From the NCBI RefSeq assembly GCF_000197735.1, contig NC_014550.1, positions 558,001 to 622,000 on the forward strand: 64,000 bases of DNA, read 5' to 3'. Under the pieces are notes generated by a model. That model searched no databases and was not told where the DNA came from. It saw only the letters and a list, made by a program, of their open reading frames with translations. Positions 42,838 through 52,033 of the stretch are shown here, one piece after another. Numbering within the stretch: the first letter of the stretch is position 1; each line of letters begins with the position of its first letter. The position numbers and the translations under genes were made by a program. The DNA comes from Glutamicibacter arilaitensis Re117 (GTDB lineage: Bacteria > Actinomycetota > Actinomycetes > Actinomycetales > Micrococcaceae).

Positions 42838-44301
42838 TTAGCGAACGCTTCCGTGCACGGAAGAAGCCGCGTTGATTTCGGCCAGCGCGGCCAAGAAATC
42901 GTTGGACCATTTCGAGACGTCATTCACTGCCAGCTGGCGATTCATCCGTTTCATCCGGCGTTCCTGCTCGGATTCATTCATCTGAACGGCTTCAACGATC
43001 TTGGCCTTCATCCCATCGATATCGTGGGGGTTGACCAGAACCGCCTGCGGCAGCTGATCGGCGGCACCGGTGTACTCGGAGAGCACCAGCACGCCGCGTC
43101 CGTCCTGATGGGCCGCCACGAACTCCTTGGCCACTAGGTTCATGCCATCACGCAGGGCAGTAACCAGCAGGACATCAGCCGCCAGGTACATGGCGATCAT
43201 TTCGCGCAATGGGTAGGACTGGTGCAGGTAGCGCAAGGTGGTGTGGCTTAGCGTGTCATGCTGGCCGGTAATCTGGCCGACCATGAGCTCGACCTGGTCG
43301 CGCAGCTCCATGTAGCTTTCTACGTTCTCCCGGCTGGGGCTCGCCACTTGGATCAGGCAGACGTCTCCGGCACGCAGCGTCTGGTCCGTGAGCAGCTCGC
43401 CGTAGGCCTTCAGGCGGTGGCGGATGCCCTTGGTGTAGTCCAGTCGATCCACCCCGAGCATGATGGTCTTCGGATTGCCCAGCTCATGGCGGATCTGCGC
43501 GGCCCGGGCAATGATTTGCGGGTCGCGTGAGAGCTTGGCGATGGTCTTGGTGTCAATGGAAATCGGATGCGCGTTGGCTCGGCACAGATTCTGCATGTCG
43601 CTATCTGCTGGGGGAGTAGCCACATCACCCTTGGTGGAGTAGCCAGTAAACCGGCGCAAGCAACGCAGGAAATTCGAGGCATCGGTTTCACGCTGGAAAC
43701 CCACCAGATCAGCACCTGCCAAGCCCTGCAAGATTTGGGTGCGCCAAGGCAGCTGTGAAAATAAGCTGGCTGCGGGGAAGGGGATATGCAGGAAGAAACC
43801 GATTTTCAGATCCGGGCGTGCCAGCCGCAGCATCTGCGGCACCAGCTGCAGCTGGTAATCGTGGACCCAGACAGTGGCATTCGGCGCAGCAATTTTCAGC
43901 ACCGCATCAGCGAATCGCTGGTTGATCTTCTTGTACCGGTCCCACCATGTGCGGTGGTACTCCGGGGGAACAATGACGTCGTGATACAGCGGCCACAGGG
44001 TCGAATTCGAGAAGCCCTCGTAGTAGAGCGAAAGGTCATCTTCATCCAGGGGGACCGGAACCAGATGGATCTCATCCTTGTCGAAGCTCTCCAGCTCTTC
44101 GCCGATACCACCGTGCCATCCGACCCAGGCGCCTTCAGAAGATGCCATCACCGGTTCCAAGGCAGTAACCAAACCGCCGGGCGAACGCTGGAATCCTTGC
44201 GTCCCATCCGGGTTGGTAATGCGGTCCACGGGAAGACGATTGGCTACGACTACGAAATCGTAGGAATTTTCTGTTTTTGGATTCAGCGCTGGGATACCCA
44301 C
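42838..44301 (-). CDS. otsA: Trehalose-6-phosphate synthase
   Basis: This 487-residue GT20 glycosyltransferase joins UDP- or GDP-glucose to glucose 6-phosphate. Motifs include the N-terminal VVVANRLPV, GWHGG, VWVHDYQLQLVPQML, GFFLHIPFP, LGVDRLDYTKGI and, near the C-terminus, RDGMNLVAKEFVA. GTG 44301 is chosen because AGGAGG lies seven bases upstream; a frame starting further up (44334) would cover that site. Together with otsB it makes trehalose for osmotic and desiccation stress. Confidence 0.95.
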   Translation of the reverse strand: MGIPALNPKTENSYDFVVVANRLPVDRITNPDGTQGFQRSPGGLVTALEPVMASSEGAWVGWHGGIGEELESFDKDEIHLVPVPLDEDDLSLYYEGFSNSTLWPLYHDVIVPPEYHRTWWDRYKKINQRFADAVLKIAAPNATVWVHDYQLQLVPQMLRLARPDLKIGFFLHIPFPAASLFSQLPWRTQILQGLAGADLVGFQRETDASNFLRCLRRFTGYSTKGDVATPPADSDMQNLCRANAHPISIDTKTIAKLSRDPQIIARAAQIRHELGNPKTIMLGVDRLDYTKGIRHRLKAYGELLTDQTLRAGDVCLIQVASPSRENVESYMELRDQVELMVGQITGQHDTLSHTTLRYLHQSYPLREMIAMYLAADVLLVTALRDGMNLVAKEFVAAHQDGRGVLVLSEYTGAADQLPQAVLVNPHDIDGMKAKIVEAVQMNESEQERRMKRMNRQLAVNDVSKWSNDFLAALAEINAASSVHGSVR

Positions 44302-44700
44302 TGTAAACCTCCTGGTTTGTTCGATCTGGTTCACCGGCGTGGGGCAGATTCGTCGGTTCTAAGTGAATGACTTCTCGATATGGTTCGTCGCTCTTGGTAT
44401 TGAGCCTAGTGAAAACTAACTAGTAAAGGAACGACAGGCTAAGTTTTGCCGTCATATGACCAGGTTTCTGCTTTTGTGCCGTTGCTAACACGGAACTGAA
44501 GAAAAGGGGGAGCATTTGCGATGATAACTTGGTTTAATGCTCAAGTACATGGTTCTGGGCACTTTGGGCGCTGTATGCGAAAGATATGTGTGTCCTGTGA
44601 AGGTGCGCGAATCTTGAGTTTTCAAGGATACTGGGCATCGGAGTTGGCTAAGCTTGACTTCAGATGACAGTTTTCCGCTGACCAAGGAACTACCAAATTT
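44302..44700. other. Divergent intergenic region otsA / DsbA-like gene
   Basis: About 400 bp. It contains the otsA ribosome-binding site and, at the right, AAGGAAC before the next gene. No RNA gene or repeat is seen; the promoters of both divergent units must lie here. Confidence 0.5.
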
Positions 44701-45567
44701 ATGTCTACGAATAATCCGCGCCCGTCGAAGGCCGAACGTACTGCGAGTGCTCGCGAAAAGGCAGCACAGATGCGTGCCGCCCAGGAGGCAGCTGCGAAGC
44801 GTAAGTCGCTTTTCGTGAAGCTGGGCGTATTGGCCGCAGTCATTGTGGTAATCGCGCTGGTCGTCACTTTGATCGTGCAGAACAACAACGCCAAAATTGA
44901 AGACAGCGGCGCAGTTCCGCAGGGCGGTACCGCTGCTGGCGGCATCATGGTCACCTCGGCCGACACTGTCGCTGAGAAGACCATCGACAAGGTGGACATC
45001 AAGAAGCTGGAAGCACCGGACGAGGCTCCAGCTCCGGCAACCCCACGCGATCTGACGGTCGCTGAAAAGGGCGAGCCGATCAACATCGCCTTGTACGTTG
45101 ATGTCAATTGCGTTCACTGTGCAGACTTCGAAGCCACCTATGGCGACCAGATGCAACAGTGGCTGGCTGACGGCAAGGTCACCATTGAGTACCGCAACGT
45201 CGGCTACCTGGACCGCGGTTCGGCAACCAACTTCTCCTCGCGTGCAGCCAATGCACTGGCTTGCGTAGCGGATGAAAGCCCAGCTGCATACTTGGGCTTC
45301 GTCAAGGCACTGTGGGGCCACTACCCAGAGGGCGAAATGAAGAACGCCGAGCTGGCAGACATGGCGATCCAGAACGGTGCTGCCGAATCGGTTGCCGACT
45401 GCATCGACGATGACAAGTTCCGTCCATTCGTCAAGTACGCCACCACGGCTGGCCAGTACGATGGCGTAGCCGGCACCCCATCGATCTTCGTCCAGGGCAA
45501 GGAAGTCGACCTGGCGAAGCAAGACTTCCCAACCGCAGTCGAGGAAGCAATGGCTGCTAACAAGTAA
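44701..45567 (+). CDS. Membrane-anchored DsbA-like thioredoxin-fold protein
   Basis: This 288-residue protein has a basic N-terminal cytoplasmic segment (residues 1-35), one membrane helix (about 38-62) and an outer domain. The DsbA-type fold begins near residue 120 with INIALYVDVNCVHCADFEATY, whose CVHC is the active site. The cis-Pro loop is GVAGTPSIFVQG. It belongs to the MdbA/DsbA-type exported thiol oxidoreductases that form disulfides in exported actinobacterial proteins. An AAGGAAC site lies before the ATG. The gene stands alone, followed by a terminator. Confidence 0.9.
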   Translation: MSTNNPRPSKAERTASAREKAAQMRAAQEAAAKRKSLFVKLGVLAAVIVVIALVVTLIVQNNNAKIEDSGAVPQGGTAAGGIMVTSADTVAEKTIDKVDIKKLEAPDEAPAPATPRDLTVAEKGEPINIALYVDVNCVHCADFEATYGDQMQQWLADGKVTIEYRNVGYLDRGSATNFSSRAANALACVADESPAAYLGFVKALWGHYPEGEMKNAELADMAIQNGAAESVADCIDDDKFRPFVKYATTAGQYDGVAGTPSIFVQGKEVDLAKQDFPTAVEEAMAANK

Positions 45568-45638
45568 GCAAATCCAGCCCAGGTCTGGACAAACGTCCGA
45601 GATTCGGTAATATTCCATATTGATCTCGCACTCTGTCC

Positions 45639-45675
45639 GATGGGAAGGAAGCCAAAGTTGGCTTCCTTCCCATCG
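45639..45675 (+). terminator. Terminator after the DsbA-like gene
   Basis: CGATGGGAAGGAAGCCAA pairs with TTGGCTTCCTTCCCATCG. T content after the stem is modest. Confidence 0.8.
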
Positions 45676-45740
45676 ACATTTAACCTGCAGCTTCCCCAAT
45701 TCGCAGTGACGTAGGGTTTTCGGATATTCTTATCCGGTAC

Positions 45741-45814
45741 GCCCCCTTAGCTCAGCTGGCCAGAGCGTCTGTCTTGTAAACTGAAGGTCACCGGTTCGAA
45801 TCCGGTAGGGGGCT
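45741..45814 (+). tRNA. tRNA-Thr (anticodon TGT)
   Basis: Acceptor GCCCCCT pairs with AGGGGGC. The D arm is AGCTCAGCTGGCCAGAGC, the anticodon loop is CTTGTAA (TGT) and the T arm is ACCGGTTCGAATCCGGT. CCA is not encoded. It is the second threonine tRNA in the window. Confidence 0.95.
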
Positions 45815-45980
45815 CTGTCTTGGTCTTGGGCCAGCAGTTGGAACCGTGTCCGTGAATCCTCATGGCGCGGTTTCTTTTCTTTAAACCACACAGCGTGCTC
45901 GATTCAACGTCGTGCCTGTAGCAGGGGCCAAGACCTCGCCGGTAGAATTCTGCGCAGAACCTATATTTGAGGAGCCGACC

Positions 45981-46931
45981 ATGGCCGGAGGCCTTGCAGC
46001 ACTATTGGACGACGTTGCGGCGTTGGTGAAAGTCACCGCTGCATCCCTCGATGACATCGCATTGGGAGCCGGCAAAGCCAGCACCAAGGCGCTGGGCGTC
46101 GTTGTCGACGATGCGGCAGTAACCCCGCAGTATGTGGACGGAATTTCTCCCAAGCGCGAGCTGCCGATCATCTGGAAGATCGCAAAGGGCTCGCTGCGCA
46201 ACAAGCTGCTGTTCATCTTGCCAGTGGCTTTGCTCTTATCCACTTTCGCTCCTTGGGCGCTGACCCCGATCCTGATGCTCGGTGGGGCCTACCTGGTCTT
46301 CGAAGGCGCCGAGAAGCTGATGGAAGCTTTCGGCTGGATCAAGCATCATGGTGTGGAACTCGAAGGCAAGGACCGCGACGAGAAGGCCATCATCGGCTCC
46401 GCAGTCCGCACGGACCTGGTGCTCTCCGCCGAGATCCTGGTGATCTCGCTGAACGAGGTGGCGGACCAGCCGTTCCTGATGCGCACCGCAATCCTGCTGG
46501 TCGTCGCCATCATGATGACCGTCGTGGTCTACGGGGCGGTGGGCCTGATCGTGAAAATGGACGATATCGGCCTGCGTCTGGCCGCCAAGCCGCGCGAGCT
46601 CTCGCAGAAGATCGGCCGCGGCCTGGTCAAGGCGATGCCAATCGTCATGTCCGTGCTGAGCAAGGTCGGCGTGGTTGCAATGCTCTGGGTGGGTGGCCAC
46701 CTGCTGCTGGTCGGCATGGACGAACTGGGCTGGCATGCCCCATACGGCTTCGTGCACCACATGGAACTGCTGGTCCACGACGCTACCGGCCAGGCCGGTG
46801 CCGTACTGGGCTGGCTGGTGAACACCGCTTTCTCCTGCCTTGCCGGATTCATCATGGGCACCGTGATTACCGTCATCATCCTGGGTATCAAGAAGCTGCG
46901 CCACAAGGGCAAAGCCGAAACCGCCCACTGA
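45981..46931 (+). CDS. DUF808 family membrane protein
   Basis: This 316-residue protein of the DUF808 (YedI-like) family opens with MAGGLAALLDDVAALVK and TAASLDDIALGAGKAS, the family hallmark. About six to eight hydrophobic segments follow, with a conserved stretch around DEKAIIGSAVRTDLVLSAEILVISLNEV. The function is unknown; it is an inner-membrane protein. GAGGAG precedes ATG 45981. The in-frame extension upstream to 45912 overlaps the promoter region and is not supported. It is followed after about 110 bp by the restriction-modification genes on the same strand. Confidence 0.92.
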   Translation: MAGGLAALLDDVAALVKVTAASLDDIALGAGKASTKALGVVVDDAAVTPQYVDGISPKRELPIIWKIAKGSLRNKLLFILPVALLLSTFAPWALTPILMLGGAYLVFEGAEKLMEAFGWIKHHGVELEGKDRDEKAIIGSAVRTDLVLSAEILVISLNEVADQPFLMRTAILLVVAIMMTVVVYGAVGLIVKMDDIGLRLAAKPRELSQKIGRGLVKAMPIVMSVLSKVGVVAMLWVGGHLLLVGMDELGWHAPYGFVHHMELLVHDATGQAGAVLGWLVNTAFSCLAGFIMGTVITVIILGIKKLRHKGKAETAH

Positions 46932-47041
46932 GTCCAAAAAACTGCGGGATGCCCGCACACGTAGAATGGACAAGTTGCACCCCCCCGGACTCGGTCTACC
47001 AGTCCAGCCAAATTGTCTGGCCTGCGTGGAAAGATCGATGC

Positions 47042-48691
47042 GTGTTGAGTAAAGAATTGAACGACCAGGCCACCGCCCGCCATGCGCGCGGTGCCTACTT
47101 CACCCCAGAACCCGTAGCCAGCTTCATGGCGCAGTGGGCGCTGGGCCAGCAGGGATCCAGGGTCCTGGAACCTTCCTGCGGTGAAGCGCAATTCCTTGCC
47201 GCCGCGCATTCGGTGCTCGATGAGCAGCGCGAGCAGCTGGACATGCTGGGTCTGGAGCTGCACGAGCCATCGGTGCAGGCAGCCCGCCAGCGGATGCGCG
47301 CGGCTGGGATCAATGCGCGGATCGAACAGGCCAACTTCTTCGAAGTCTCCGGCCACGGAGATTTTGATGCTGTTATCGGAAACCCTCCCTATGTGCGCTA
47401 CCAGCTGCACCGAGGCGCCGACCGGCAGCTCTCGCGCGCCGCGGCCAAGGCCTCGGGCGTGGAGCTGAACGAACTTGCCAGCATCTGGGCGGCTTTCGTC
47501 GTGCACGCCACCAGCTTCCTTGCCGTCGGCGGCCGCCTGGCCCTGGTACTGCCTGCGGAGCTGATGTTCGTGAACTACGCCGGACCGGTCCGCCAAATGC
47601 TGCTTGAACGCTTCGCCGACGTGCACCTGGCAGTTTTCGAAGAACGCCTGTTTGCCGATGCACAGGAAGAAGTGGTGCTGCTGCTTGCCAAGGGGTACCG
47701 CGAAGGGGCCAGCGGTTCCTTCAACCTGCACCAATTCCGCAATGCCCAGGATCTGCAAACCCTCGGCGAAGGCGTGCGCCACACCCCGGTGCGCATGAGC
47801 GACCGCTGGACCGGTTCATTGGCAGGTCTTGAAGCCCAAGGGATCCTGGCCACGGCGCTGGCCGCCGGCCGGATGGCGCCGTTGCAGTCCTGGGGCGAGA
47901 CCTCGCTGGGAGCTGTCACCGGCAATAACAAGTGGTTCACCCTCTCCGCCGGGCAGATCCATCAGCTGGGGCTGGTGCGCGAGGACCTCATCCGCATCTC
48001 GCCTCCGGGCTCGCGCCACCTGCGCGGGCTGGAACTGAGCGAGGAAGACTGGGAAAAGCTCACCGAGCATGGGGCTGCCACCTACATGTTCCGTCCCGCA
48101 GCGGAACCCAGTGCCGCCGGGGCGCGCTTAGTGGCCAGCGGTGAGCTGCAGAACGTTGACCAGGCTTATAAATGCCGGGTGCGCTCGCCGTGGTGGCGGG
48201 TACCGGTCCTCTCGGTCCCGGACCTGTTCATGACCTATATGAACGCAGATACCCCGCGGTTGACCGCCAATGAGGCTGGAGTGCACCACATCAACTCGAT
48301 CCATGGTGTGTACCTCGGCGCTGATGTCCGCCAGCTGGGCCGGGAGCTGCTTTCGGTTGCATCGCTCAATACCCTGAGCATGCTCGGCGCTGAAATGGTG
48401 GGCCGCTCATATGGCGGGGGCATCTTGAAGCTGGAACCGCGTGAAGCCGACCAGCTGCCGGTCCCGTCAATCGACCTGGTGCAGCGCCATGCCAAGCGGT
48501 TGCGTTCCATCAAGCCCACGGTGCGCGAATTGCTGCAGCAAGGGCGCAAGCAGGAAGCCACGGACCTGGTCGACAACGTGGTGCTCAAGCAGATGCTCGG
48601 GTTGGACCGCGCAGCCGTTGCCGCGGTCCATGCCGCGCGAACAAGCATGCTCGAACGCCGAAAGGCCCGAAGCAAAGCAGTGAAGGGATGA
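47042..48691 (+). CDS. Type II DNA adenine methyltransferase (Eco57I/N6_Mtase type)
   Basis: This 549-residue SAM-dependent DNA methyltransferase has ARGAYFTPEPVASFM (residues 16-30) as the motif X region and VLEPSCGEAQFL (41-52) as the SAM-binding motif I. FDAVIGNPPYVRY (108-120) contains the NPPY catalytic motif of N6-adenine methylases. The C-terminal half probably holds the target-recognition region. GTG 47042 has GGAAAG nine bases upstream and gives the shortest sensible start. Its stop overlaps the next gene by 4 bp (ATGA). Methylation protects the host from the neighbouring endonuclease. The size pair of about 550 and 310 residues recalls the SalI/XamI (GTCGAC) systems, but the specificity is only a guess. 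Confidence 0.88.
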   Translation: MLSKELNDQATARHARGAYFTPEPVASFMAQWALGQQGSRVLEPSCGEAQFLAAAHSVLDEQREQLDMLGLELHEPSVQAARQRMRAAGINARIEQANFFEVSGHGDFDAVIGNPPYVRYQLHRGADRQLSRAAAKASGVELNELASIWAAFVVHATSFLAVGGRLALVLPAELMFVNYAGPVRQMLLERFADVHLAVFEERLFADAQEEVVLLLAKGYREGASGSFNLHQFRNAQDLQTLGEGVRHTPVRMSDRWTGSLAGLEAQGILATALAAGRMAPLQSWGETSLGAVTGNNKWFTLSAGQIHQLGLVREDLIRISPPGSRHLRGLELSEEDWEKLTEHGAATYMFRPAAEPSAAGARLVASGELQNVDQAYKCRVRSPWWRVPVLSVPDLFMTYMNADTPRLTANEAGVHHINSIHGVYLGADVRQLGRELLSVASLNTLSMLGAEMVGRSYGGGILKLEPREADQLPVPSIDLVQRHAKRLRSIKPTVRELLQQGRKQEATDLVDNVVLKQMLGLDRAAVAAVHAARTSMLERRKARSKAVKG

Positions 48692-49620
48692 ACGTGGCTA
48701 ACCCCGTGGTTGAAAAGACCCTGGCCTTTGCCGAATTCGATACCACCTTGATGTCAGCGGCCAAGGATTCGCCCTGGCTGAACAACGGGGCAGTCACCGA
48801 GGCATTCAACCCCTCCTTCAGCGTGCTCGAACGCCTGCTGAGCATCCCGGTACGCAATAAGGCGGTGACCCGCTCCGGCCGCTTCGCCCAGGGCGTTGAT
48901 GCGTGGCTGGCCCACGAACTGCGCCGTGCCGGATTCGATGCGGATCTGGTCTGGCCGCGCCCGGAGGCGCCCCGGGTCCTGTCCAGCGACATCCTTGAGC
49001 TGCTGCGCAAGCTTCCCGAGCGCCTGGCCGACGAGGTCCACGAATCCATCATGTCGGGCAAGGCCGGCAGCACCGATGCGCGCATACTGGGCCGCGCCTA
49101 CATGAAGCAAACAGATGTGGTGATGACCCATTGGTCTACCGGCCCTGAGCTGCTGCTGAGCACCAAGGCCATGACCTCTTCCTTCGGCAAGAACCTGGCC
49201 AACCGCTACGAGGAAGCCTATGGAGATGCGGCTAACCTGCGCGCACGCTACCCGCTGGCAGCTGTCGGGTTCTTCTTCGTCCAGCGCGCCACGATCTTGG
49301 AATCCGAGCCGGCCGCCTTCCGCCGCACCGTGGACATGATCCGCAAGCTGCGCGATTTCGGCGACGGCTTTGGCTATACCGCTACCGGCCTGCTGCTGGT
49401 GGACTGGGATGACACAGCAGAAAACCCGGAAGTCAAGTGCGTCCATGCTCCGGTGCCTGCAGATATCGCAGCCCCGCAGTTCCTCAATGCCATGGTTGAT
49501 GCGGTCCTGAAAGTCACCCCGATCGACCTGCACGAGGCCGCGCGCGCTCGCCGAGCTGGCGAAGTCGCCCCGCTGCCGGGGCACGACGCAGTCGATGAGC
49601 AGCAGGACGCCCTGTTCTAG
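48688..49620 (+). CDS. Type II restriction endonuclease partner of the methylase
   Basis: This 310-residue protein overlaps the methylase stop by 4 bp, so the two are coupled. A PD-(D/E)xK-like core can be proposed around Asp143 (QTDVVMTHW), Glu154 and Lys160 (GPELLLSTKAM). SSFGKNLANRYEEAYGDAANLRARYPLA matches a conserved block I associate with XamI/SalI-like endonucleases. Methylase first, nuclease second suits establishment in a new host. A second start (GTG 48694) lies two codons in. The nuclease assignment rests on the operon partner plus this block; no search was run. Confidence 0.75.
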   Translation: MNVANPVVEKTLAFAEFDTTLMSAAKDSPWLNNGAVTEAFNPSFSVLERLLSIPVRNKAVTRSGRFAQGVDAWLAHELRRAGFDADLVWPRPEAPRVLSSDILELLRKLPERLADEVHESIMSGKAGSTDARILGRAYMKQTDVVMTHWSTGPELLLSTKAMTSSFGKNLANRYEEAYGDAANLRARYPLAAVGFFFVQRATILESEPAAFRRTVDMIRKLRDFGDGFGYTATGLLLVDWDDTAENPEVKCVHAPVPADIAAPQFLNAMVDAVLKVTPIDLHEAARARRAGEVAPLPGHDAVDEQQDALF

Positions 49621-49624
49621 GCAG

Positions 49625-50242
49625 TCACATCACCGGGACCGGCGAAGCTGAGTCATCGGAGCCGTAGCGGGCAGCGTGCGGGTAGGCCAAGGCCGGAGCC
49701 AGGGTGAAAGGTGCGCTAGGCGCCGGTGCTTGGGACAAGCGAATCGCGACTTGATCTTCGCTGGCCTGAGGCAATTGCGCGGCCCACTGCCAAGCGGCTT
49801 CGGTAGCCCGGTAGATGAACTTCAGCTGCCCCTCGTGTTCGAAGCTGCGCTCGCGCTCCCAGAGCTCGGATCGTTCGTAGAACGCCCACGAAGCGGGGTT
49901 CTGCGAATCTATAACGCTGATCGGGGTTCTGCCCGCACGCAGGGCGTGGGCAAGGCGCAGCGAGGTTACATGCTGGCGGATACCCAGCCGACGGTAATCG
50001 GCGCGCACGGCCATGCAGCCCAGCTCTACGGCGTTCATCGAAGAGGTCGGGGCAACGATGGAATCATGCACCAGGCCAGCAGCGACCAGGGTGCCCTGGT
50101 CGCGCACGGTCACCAACAGCGACAGGCGATCGAATTTCTGGTTCCAGCGCTGGTCTACAACGGTGTACAGGGACGCTAATTCGGCGCGCTGGGCTGGCTG
50201 AACGCATAGGGATGACAAGGAAAAGTTCAGGTTTTCAAACAC
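49625..50242 (-). CDS. GNAT-like acetyltransferase
   Basis: This 205-residue protein has a GNAT fold signature: ELGCMAVRADYRRLGIRQHVTSLRLAHAL (about residues 73-101), whose RRLGIRQ loop would bind acetyl-CoA pyrophosphate. NPASWAFYERSELWERE then matches the C-terminal GNAT strand-helix. The last 50 residues are Pro/Ala-rich and not conserved. The GTG start at 50242 follows AGGA at slightly long spacing. It converges on the endonuclease gene with a 4-bp gap and no terminator between. Its substrate is unknown. Confidence 0.75.
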   Translation of the reverse strand: MFENLNFSLSSLCVQPAQRAELASLYTVVDQRWNQKFDRLSLLVTVRDQGTLVAAGLVHDSIVAPTSSMNAVELGCMAVRADYRRLGIRQHVTSLRLAHALRAGRTPISVIDSQNPASWAFYERSELWERERSFEHEGQLKFIYRATEAAWQWAAQLPQASEDQVAIRLSQAPAPSAPFTLAPALAYPHAARYGSDDSASPVPVM

Positions 50243-50652
50243 TGGGGTACGGTCCTAAATTCTAAGAACGAACGAAAGATAAGGCTTTTGCACGGTGGAG
50301 AAAATCCACTGCGCGGTTTCGTTGGCCTTGAGGGGACCGATGCCGGCGGCTTCCGGCAACTTCCTTGTAGGGTCCAGTTTGAGCTCGATGAGCTAGAAAA
50401 ATTATGGAGTCTAAAGTGCCCTTTTGACAAGTGGAGATGGGTACTTTTAAGTGAATCGCAAATAAACTATTTGGCGCTGATTTTCTGCTCTGGTCAACCA
50501 ACGGATTATCTTGTCCCTGATGGCTGGTTTCAGCGCATTTGCGGTGTGTTTTACAACCGGTTTGCGACAACCGGAACCGGAACCGATTTGGAGTCAGGTC
50601 CGCTGCCCGGTAAGATTGCATACGCACTTGGCTTGCAAGTCAGAGCGCAGAT
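50243..50652. other. Intergenic region before tRNA-Val
   Basis: About 410 bp with markedly lower G+C in the middle (50380-50560). An open frame on the plus strand (50288-50662) runs into the tRNA and has no conserved features, so I do not call it. The stretch should contain the divergent promoters for the GNAT gene and tRNA-Val. Confidence 0.5.
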
Positions 50653-50729
50653 GGATCTTTAGCTCAGTTGGTTAGAGCGTTCGCCTCACACGCGAAAGGT
50701 CGCTGGTTCGAGTCCAGTAAGATCCACCA
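50653..50729 (+). tRNA. tRNA-Val (anticodon CAC), CCA encoded
   Basis: Acceptor GGATCTT pairs with AAGATCC. The anticodon arm is TTCGC-CTCACAC-GCGAA (CAC) and the T arm is CGCTGGTTCGAGTCCAG. Confidence 0.96.
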
Positions 50730-50730
50730 A

Positions 50731-50765
50731 TCACGAAAGCCACCGCGTCGCGGTGGCTTTCGTGA
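50731..50765. terminator. Bidirectional terminator between tRNA-Val and the LLM oxidoreductase
   Basis: TCACGAAAGCCACCGCG pairs with CGCGGTGGCTTTCGTGA; TTT follows on the plus side. Confidence 0.85.
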
Positions 50766-50786
50766 TTTCCGGCTCAATTTCGGCGC

Positions 50787-51833
50787 TTAGCTTCCCAGCA
50801 GCTGGTGCACCCGGGGCTTTACTTCTTCGCCGAGCAGCTTGATGCTCTCCATCATCACCTCGTGCGGCAGGGATCCGGCCGAATATTTGATGTCAACGCG
50901 GGATAGCCCTAATTGCGTGGTCACCTTGGCCATCTTCTGCGCCACGGTCTGCGGGCTGCCTGCCATCATGGCGCCTTCAGGGCCCATGGAAGCCTGCAAG
51001 CGCATTTTGCTTGCCGGTGGCCATCCGCGTTCGGCGCCCAGACGGTTCATGGTGCGCTGGTAGTGAGGCCAGAGCGTTTCCAGGGCTTCTTCGTCGGTCG
51101 ATGCCACCAGGCCATGGAAGTGCGCAGAGATGGGCAGCTGTTCCTGGCCGAATTCCTCCAGCGCGCGGCGGTAGAGGCTGGCCAATCCCTCGAATGCCGA
51201 AGGCTGCCCGCCAATGATGGCCAAGCACAGGGGCAAGCCGTGCCGGGCGGCGCGGACCACCGACTGCGGGCTGCCGCCGACGCCCACCCAGGTGGTGAGC
51301 GGACGGTCTTCCAGCAGCGGGTACACCTGCTGGTTGCGCAGAGCCGCACGGTGCTTGCCCTGCCAGGAAACCGGTTTTCCGTGGCGCAGCTTGGCCAGCA
51401 GGTGCAGCTTTTCTTCGAACAGGTCCTCATAGTCCTCGAGGTCCAGGCCGAACAGCGGGAAAGACTCGATGAAGGAACCGCGGCCGGCGATGATTTCGGT
51501 TCGTCCATTGGAGATCGCATCCAAGGTCGCGAAGCGTTCGTATACGCGCACCGGGTCGTCGCTGGAGAGCACGGTCACCGCGGTGCCCAGTTTGATGCGC
51601 TGCGTGATGCTTGCTAAAGCGGCCAGTACGACTTCGGGGGAGGAGATGGCATAGTCATCGCGGTGGTGCTCGCCGACGCCGAAGAAATCGAGATTCGAGG
51701 CCTCGGCCTGCTGCCCTTCGGCGATGACGTTTCGAATCACCTGGGCATGGCTTAGCGGGTTGCCTTGGGCGTCTTCGGTGATGTCACCGAAGGTCTCGGC
51801 GCCGATTTCTGGCAGGGGGAGTTTGGTGCTCAT
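50787..51833 (-). CDS. LLM-class flavin-dependent oxidoreductase (luciferase-like)
   Basis: This 348-residue luciferase-like protein uses FMNH2 or F420 to oxidise an unknown substrate. SNLDFFGVGEHHRDDYAISSPEVVLAALASIT is the family N-terminal active-site region. GRGSFIESFPLFG and VGVGGSPQSVVRAARHGLPL are the flavin-phosphate regions. ATG 51833 has GGAGG at good spacing and starts MSTKLPLPEIG; the longer frame to 51860 is not supported. It is monocistronic and divergent from the threonine exporter gene. Confidence 0.9.
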   Translation of the reverse strand: MSTKLPLPEIGAETFGDITEDAQGNPLSHAQVIRNVIAEGQQAEASNLDFFGVGEHHRDDYAISSPEVVLAALASITQRIKLGTAVTVLSSDDPVRVYERFATLDAISNGRTEIIAGRGSFIESFPLFGLDLEDYEDLFEEKLHLLAKLRHGKPVSWQGKHRAALRNQQVYPLLEDRPLTTWVGVGGSPQSVVRAARHGLPLCLAIIGGQPSAFEGLASLYRRALEEFGQEQLPISAHFHGLVASTDEEALETLWPHYQRTMNRLGAERGWPPASKMRLQASMGPEGAMMAGSPQTVAQKMAKVTTQLGLSRVDIKYSAGSLPHEVMMESIKLLGEEVKPRVHQLLGS

Positions 51834-52033
51834 CAGATCCTCCGGTTTATATGCAAACACATCTAACTTCTGACTGGTTCAACCGCAATCGGCCCTCCGA
51901 TATTCCAGCAAGCAGAAAAGCACCTAAATGTGTTCGGGGATACCATCGGAATTCGCCACGTTCCCGACAACTTTTCATGCACGGGTTGTATGGTGAATCC
52001 ATGGGAAAAACTTTGGTTCAGGGGGCGTGATTC

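Noticed and set aside
46253..47041. Upstream extension of the methylase frame into the DUF808 gene (812-residue reading)
   Set aside because: The extra N-terminus reads DUF808 codons in the wrong frame. GTG 47042 with a good ribosome-binding site gives the proper methylase start.
47042..49620. Using GTCGAC avoidance to support SalI-like specificity
   Set aside because: GTCGAC occurs at many positions in the window, so there is no visible depletion. A methylated host need not avoid the site, so this test is uninformative.
50288..50662. 124-residue plus-strand frame before tRNA-Val
   Set aside because: It runs into the tRNA gene, has no ribosome-binding site or conserved motif, and spans a low-G+C promoter-like stretch.
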